From Phoronis australis (taxonomy: Eukaryota > Phoronida > Phoronidae): 64,000 bases of DNA. The position numbers were made by a program, and so were the translations under genes. A model generated the notes under the pieces. It was given only the letters and a program-made list of their open reading frames with translations, did no database searches and was not told where the DNA came from. Below, piece by piece: positions 57,217 through 64,000 of this stretch (its first letter is position 1; each line of letters begins with the position of its first letter). The DNA lies in NCBI GenBank assembly GCA_002633005.1, contig NMRA01000570.1, positions 171,270 to 235,269 of the forward strand. The letters run 5' to 3'.

Positions 57217-60200
57217 CTCGCTCGACTAACTCTTGTTTATTCTAGAAGTAAATGTAAACTGTAACTACCAGCGCACTGAGGTCGGGCTCACATTTCTTAT
57301 AGGAATTCCTTTCGCGTATAAATTTAACTAGAGCATATTCAGGGGGAGTTAATCGAACCTTTACTTTAGAAAGGAACATTTTCACGAAAAAAAACCTTGC
57401 CCTCTTCCCAAAACGCTTACCACGCACCGCAAGAACTCTATAACCACGCACAGGAGTCCTTACCACGGAATCTGGACCCAGTTGCATAAAAGTTGTGCGC
57501 CGTATAACAACAATTATGTGACGCGTCACGTTGTTACAATGCACTTGACGTCATGCAACAATCAAACTTATCCAGCGGATAATTTTGAAGTTTTGTGCAA
57601 CTCAACCCTGAACAACCACACTTTCCACGCACCACAAAGTGTTCGTTCCAAAATTGGGCAAGATAAGGGTACCTGTACGCAATTAGTTCTTCTGGTGCGT
57701 GGTAAGTCTGTTGTAGACTGTGGCAAGGTCCCAATCCTTCGCTTAGGGTTCTACTCCGTTGTTGGAATTAAGTAATCGATTACCACCTCCGATTTTGAGT
57801 AGCAAATGTGTTTGTCAATTATTGTTGCTATCGTTTAACACGAGCAAAGTAAATTGGAGCCCATAGTAAGTCATTGGTCTGGGGTTAAAATCAAGTTTGA
57901 GTAATACTTTAATTACATACAAATTTATAGCAATGCTTTGGCATGAACTTCAACCATCGTCGCACACATATTATTTTAATGCAAATAAGTTACACTTGGC
58001 TTTGATCATTTTATTTTCCACCCTTTCACACAGATGAAATTTCTATCTTGACTGATCGTCTCTGTTAAGATAAATGTCCCAAGGATCGAATGTATAAAAC
58101 AGCAGCATTTCAAATGATCCATATCACTCATATTTGAAAATGCAAAGTTGCAATGTGTCAAACACTTAAGTTCTAATGATCGTATGTTGTTGAAATTGTT
58201 ATTCTGTGGCTAAATAAATATCATTGAAGTGACAAGTTCCAGGTCGTCAAATCGGTGTCAATGATTTTACATGAATAATAATCCTAGCTCAATGTTGACT
58301 TTAAAAGTCATTATTAAATACGCAGAAACAAATTTTAAATTGAAAGTTCACTCAATACCTGTACAGACAGCTAACACGAATAAAGGAATTCGCACCCTTT
58401 TCCATCAAAAATGGAATGGACCAAATCTTATTTAAGGATGCATAACAAACGTCGGAATTTTCGACAATTAATCACCGTGTTCTCTTTCACTCATCTCGGG
58501 AACCCACGCATGACACTCTATCCGGTTGATAAAATGGTGTTTTTTCGTGTCACTGTTATGAATGAATCTGATAACACAACGTCTGCTCTACAGGCCCTGT
58601 CCCATTGTTTGCTTACATAAACATTTGTTCCTTTTTGATTTACGTTTCGTATACGATAAGCAATAAAAACGCGTCCAAATACTACACAACCACACTCCCC
58701 AGCGGAGTTTTTCCCTCCTGTTAAAGTCGTTAGGGTTATCACGAGAGTACCGCACGGCAAATCGGTTGTTTAACAGCTTATAAGTTTCGAAAACATACGA
58801 AGTGGGGGGCCATACACATTGATGGACAATTAGACATTCGATCTCTATCTTCGTTAGTCGGTGTTCGCTCAAACCGGTCGGTTATATTAATTAACAAAAG
58901 ATCAGCGAGAAATGCTAATTTTCAGTGGCTCTGGTCCTCATCCAAGCTGGAATGCCTAACGATGCATTTTACAAAAATTTTCAACTCATTCATTATGTAA
59001 TTCTTCCAGACTAATTTTCGAGTTTCCAATGTTCAGCCTGATGAGCTTCTATCTGCTGCGCTCGGCTAATAGTTTACTTTCGCTAATTCAATTAGCAAAA
59101 TATCTGGAGAACATTTACTCTTAGTTTAACCGCACGGTGTGCGTGATTAATTGCTGCCCCGCGCGAGATGCAGCGATAACCCCATGGTTGACTCCATTTT
59201 CTCTCAATTTCCTTGACGTTTTATAAACAATCGAGACTCGCCCTACTATTAGTTTCCAATGGACCGATACATAGTTGGTTTATCATGTTAAAAGCTTTAA
59301 ACAACAATGTTGTGAAAACAAGCGTGGAATGGGTAATGTCAATAAAAAATCCCCATCCTGTCTCAACCATTGGCAACAAATAGTGACGCATTCACACGAC
59401 CAAAACCTTTGTGCTCAACGCCGTTATATATACTGCAAATGAATTACCAATCAATCTGAGATCAGAAAATATTCAAGAAAGAATTAATATGTAATAAAGC
59501 TAGCTAAAATCGTGCTCCGTTTGGATTGTACACAATGCTCGAAGAGCGTACGAAGAGGTTTTTAACCAAACGATTTTGTATAACACTGATCACACTTTCG
59601 ATTGATCTAATTGCCTGTAACCTAAAATAATAGTTTGGACAGAAAGTTGAAAACTGGTACAAATGTAACGTTATTCAGCTCTGTAGGGTTTCCTTACCTG
59701 TAGAGGTTGATAAACCGTTCCCGGCATCAATACATGTGTGATCATGAATCAGCCCAAGGGTACTTCCATACGCACAGAGGCTAATTTTTACGAATAAATC
59801 TCACATTAATTTATAACCATACTTAGATAAAAACAAACCAGCAGTTTCTGATCGGAGAGAAAAAGTTTCCGCAAAAAAGAACTGTGTTAAGTAATAACGG
59901 GTCATGGGCGGCACAGCACCGAAAAAAGTGGGGGCTAGAGTCCCTCCAGCCGCCCATGCCGATGAGAAACAACATGACCGCTTTACCCAAAAAGGTCCAG
60001 AAAAGGATACAGGCGGCTTTTGCCTGCCACACGACACGGAGTGCAACACCTTCCATGAGATTCTTACTCATATTGTAACAAGTAGCTCCAACGGCTGTGT
60101 AAAAATACTCAAGAATGTTGTGAATCATAGCGTTAGATAGGGCCCGTAACATCACACATCCGTTTCAAATATTGGAATGATTGATGCCCAGGAGAATGAC

Positions 60201-63200
60201 TTCTGCCCGCAGTGGAATATTAATATTTAATAAAATGCAGATGTAATTTTAGGAGGCCGCTTCGGTGTTCAGTAGCAGCCAGATTTAAAACAACGCAACA
60301 GTTTATTTATTCAGGAAAATAGAATGAACTATGGAACACTGTGGCTTCACAATCAAATTTGGTATCTCGTTAGGCCAAAAGTTCTACTTTGATTTGTTCG
60401 GATATATTTCTTTTAACATAAATTTGTCAACATGACTGTGTTAAGGAATTCAAGCAATTCTCCGCTATGGCAAAGCGCACAAGTTTGTACCCGTGTAGTT
60501 TATACAAGTCGTTTTTCAACACGTTCGTCGGTGTCAGAGATCATGAGAGATAAAGCAATGGCGTCGGGCGACTCCGCTGAACACGTACCAAAATCAGACT
60601 GGTGCGTCCAATGAACTGTTTAATGATGTTACTTTATTCAAGAAAATCTGTTCTTGGTAGAAGAGAAAGCTGAGTTTGATTCATGAAAACCGAACTGATA
60701 GTTCGAATTAAGACAACGAATAGTCTTTTACTTTGATGAAGACTCTATGCCATGATTAAAGTTCCCATAGCAACAAAATGGACCACCAAGAGAGTCCTCT
60801 GTTTCCTGTTATATATGTGCACGCTAACCATTCTCTTTCTTCGTTGTTTTAGTTTGCCTTTTCTGATAATGAGATTTAAAAACTATGTAAAAACTGAAGA
60901 TATACGGTTAAGAGCTAGATATAAACGTGATGATATTTTTAGCAGAGCATTGCGACCTAACATTTCGCCTTTCTTTGCTGTTTGAGAGTGTTCACTGTAA
61001 ATAAATCCGTTTTATGAACTGATAAAAACTATATTACAAACATTCTATCAACAACTCAGCATCATCAAGACCAGACTGATTGAATGAAAGGCCATTCTAA
61101 ATGCTATAAAAGTTTCATTTTCATACCGTCCGAAAACTTCCTTACTGCTCTTATCTAGTTGAGTAAGACTTGTTGTTGAACAAAATGCTCATTTTGAAAA
61201 ATAGTTTCGCGCCATGCTTACAAGTTCATTTTCGTTGGCAAATTGTTCCGTTTTGGAGGCTAACGCCGCTGCCAGTGAAGTGTGTCAATGACAGTGTGTA
61301 TAATATGTTGTTGAAATCATCGAGTGGTACTTTCAAATTTTGACTAGATTTCTCGCCCAAATTATATCCAATGAAGTACTACATGGTGACATAATGACAT
61401 CGATAACTTGATATTAAAAATGGAAGGCCTTATTTTGTTATTCGTCTGTGCCAACGTGCAGCGAGAGACAACAAGAGAAACATTTGATTTTTATTACAAA
61501 AATTCTTTTTGGAACGTGTTTCCGGAAGGTTCGCAAAATGAGTTCATTACTGAGGCTAGAGATATTTAATAATTTGGAGATGTGTTTCAATCCCTAGTAT
61601 CTACAGTTTTGGACTATTTTAAACGCCTTTACTTTTTCTCCAACATATCCTTTCGAGAGAAAAAAAGGCACAAGTATTTCAATGACTATTGTTTAAAAAT
61701 TAACCCTGAAAAGCGAAAACGATGCTGATAGAAACAATGGAATCAGTAGCTTCACGTGAAAATCATACCATGGAAAAGTAACGTCAAATTACAATTTCGT
61801 GGTAGGCCTACAATCATGCCCGTACTCACAGATGTTGAAAACGTCAGCCACCAGCAGTCTCAGAACGGTATTGGAACTGAGCGAGTCGTTGACAGACGAA
61901 GTCGGGAGGAGGGATTCCAAATCAGATGCCAGATTCTTTAGAAAGCCAACGCTTTCACATTCCAGATTCCAATTAAGTGTTGCGTTAAAGTTTGACATAC
62001 CACACGAATTGCTTTGTGAGTTCAACTTGATTTTGTTCGTACTCTCCGAAAAATTATGGTGTTCAGATTAGGATTATATGATTTTATCGTTTAACTGAAA
62101 TATTCTACGCATGAAAAGCATTTATTTCTGTCGTCACGGGGTGACTCAGCCTGTACAACCCAACAAACAATACGCGGATTTTGGCATGATAAACAATCGA
62201 AAGTAGAACATTTCTGATGTCATGTTTATGTTGATCGATAAAATTAACTCCACTAGTTTTGCGCAGACAAGTCTTTGAACTGGACCCTGGAAGCCGAAAT
62301 ATAGTGTAAACTGTTAAAAAAAAAATAATAACAAATATACCTTGTCAGCATAATCCATTCAACAACACGTTCAATAAGAAATTCGTGACAATTTGATAGC
62401 GAGATTTTTGTCCTACGTTGAGAGAACATGATTTTGAGGAAGAACGACAAGTTAAACAAGAGCAACGCGTCCTCAGTGTCCATTGAGTGCAGCGCCACAC
62501 GGGGTGGCCATTAGGCCTATTTTAAACATTCCCACAAATCCGTCTGAAACAGGGCCTGTCTGCTGTTGTCAGCGTGATGGTAACTTATTTGCTAAATTTC
62601 ATGAACATTCATCAAGAAACTTGATAGACACCAATGAATCACATTGTTACAAAGATTAGTTGAGAATGAGTAAAATGCTTAAAAATGTCTCTACCAGTGT
62701 CGTCCACTTAAACTGTACGCCTACTCTGACAAGGACATTTTCGTTTCATTCCAACTACCAAAAATGAAGTAGGTTACTGAAAGACACAAATGATGGCCTC
62801 TCGAATTCAACCACACCATTATGAAATGATTTAAATCCCAAAATATATTATCCAAGAAAGTTAATTTGATTTTAGATATAATTCAACCAAGGACATTACA
62901 CTGATACCTATTATGCGGTTGCAGTACTAGCCTTGAATATGGAGCTGCGATTTTAGGAAACATTGTCACAGCACCGATATTAAGTAGTCTTTTGAATATC
63001 TTTTACACTTTCCTCACACTACAAGCTTTCGTGACGGCGTTCAGTTCTTATATATGATCATTTTTTAAGAATACAGCCGAAGTATCATAGGTCGGGGCAT
63101 CCAAGTGTTCATCTTCTCTCCGGCAGTGGCAATCCTGAGAGGAGGGGGTGGTTCGCTGGAACAGAACTAATCAGTGAGGCTATGAGCCACGCCGACGAAC

Positions 63201-64000
63201 TGTGCCCATAACTTGGCGTCACAAGTACTGAAGTGTCACAAATGGTACACGAGCGAACACTGGGTAAAACTAGCAGCATAATGAAATGAAATATGTAATG
63301 TCTACAACATATAACGGTTGAGGAATATAATTAGATGTAACTGTTAGAGTATTACAGTTCTTGGAGAAGAACCACTGACATCTCATAGTATGATTATTGA
63401 TGGTGGCCAATTTCGTTTTCAATGTACAAGCACAGTCTATGAAAGAACAAATGATTTCTAAAAATTTATTTCCGTTGTTATTTATAAGTGGTTCAGCCAT
63501 AGACCACATACCATAAAAACTCCAGGCAGTTGTCGCTTGCGGTGGAATATCGGGCCCCTGTCAGGATCACCTAGATCCGCCCATTCTCTAGCGTCTTGCT
63601 TCAGTTGTTTCTCTAAAAGTAATTGACACTTCACGTGTTGTAAACTGACGGCGCCAACTCGTGATAATTATCAACACTAAACACTTTAGACCGCGTTACG
63701 TCAACCCATCAGTTACAATCGACCCCCTACTAACCTCCAAGTGTGTCTTTTTAATTTGACTCCTAATGTCTATATGCTTATCCTAATCGAGTACCCGCTA
63801 ACAGATGACCAAAACTACACTGCAACATACCTTACAATGCCCCTACTCTGATTCCCCTACGTTGTCTTTGAACATCAAACTAAATTACTTCTTTTAGAGG
63901 GCAAGGTAAAACTCGGACTTTAAAACAATTGGCGCATTTATTCTAAGTGTTTACGTAAAGAGGATCAAAGATTTATGTTTCGTTTTGTTTTTCTCTGTGT
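57217..64000. other. Upstream of the bHLH gene; no gene recognised
   Basis: 6.8 kb of AT-rich DNA. A minus-strand ORF at 59823-60155 (MMLRALSNAMIHNILEYF and on) is hydrophobic but unrecognised. A minus-strand frame near 62000-61840 ends at a good gtgagtac donor but matches nothing I know. This would be the place for distal control elements of the bHLH gene. Confidence 0.4.

Noticed and set aside
59823-60155. Hydrophobic minus-strand ORF, 110 codons
   Set aside because: No known family pattern and no splice or codon evidence. Other frames are almost as long.
61789-62025. Minus-strand frame ending near a strong gtgagt donor
   Set aside because: No convincing acceptor, start or homology; a lone donor-like site is expected by chance.

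Overview
This is animal nuclear DNA. Genes are split by GT-AG introns, there are no operons or bacterial-type start sites, and transposon relics are dense. Gene content (actin, NIPP1/PPP1R8, TMEM14, a TCF21/musculin-type bHLH gene, animal peroxisomal enzymes) and repeat style suggest a marine invertebrate. An invertebrate deuterostome such as a hemichordate is my guess, but the sequence does not prove it. Two runs of N and two single N bases mark assembly joins.

Layout. 1-2,896 (-): 5' part of a TMEM14-family gene, running off the left edge. 3,179-10,824 (+): complete six-exon NIPP1 (PPP1R8) gene, head to head with TMEM14 across 282 bp. 13,511-14,644 (-): intact intronless divergent actin. 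17,108-17,368 (-): unrecognised 86-residue ORF. 19,027-24,471 (+): SCPx-type peroxisomal thiolase ending in SKL, with its first coding exon present twice. 26,333-36,026 (-): eight-exon acyl-CoA oxidase ending in SKL. 40,204-52,619 (+): its eight-exon paralogue, head to head, first coding exon present twice, SKL lost. 54,300-57,216 (-): two-exon TCF21/musculin-like bHLH gene. 57,217-64,000: no gene recognised.

The thiolase and the two oxidases form a 33-kb cluster holding the first and last steps of peroxisomal beta-oxidation: acyl-CoA to enoyl-CoA, and 3-ketoacyl-CoA cleavage. The thiolase lacks the SCP2 lipid-transfer domain, as in nematode DAF-22. The most unusual detail is a 4 x 45-bp tandem array just before the last thiolase exon. 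Each unit ends in the same 3' splice site, and all four sites are in frame with that exon.

Mobile DNA includes a 2.3-kb hAT-like element with an 8-bp target duplication inside the second oxidase gene, two TTAA-flanked THAP-bearing Kolobok-like elements, three copies of a MITE with 5-bp target duplications, two TTAA-flanked MITEs with a tRNA-like core, a MITE with 58-bp inverted ends, a hAT-type MITE, a LINE fragment nested in a Tc1-like repeat, and a tRNA-derived SINE head. Two 2-kb direct duplications, each joined at a single N, look like unmerged haplotypes and explain the doubled exons.
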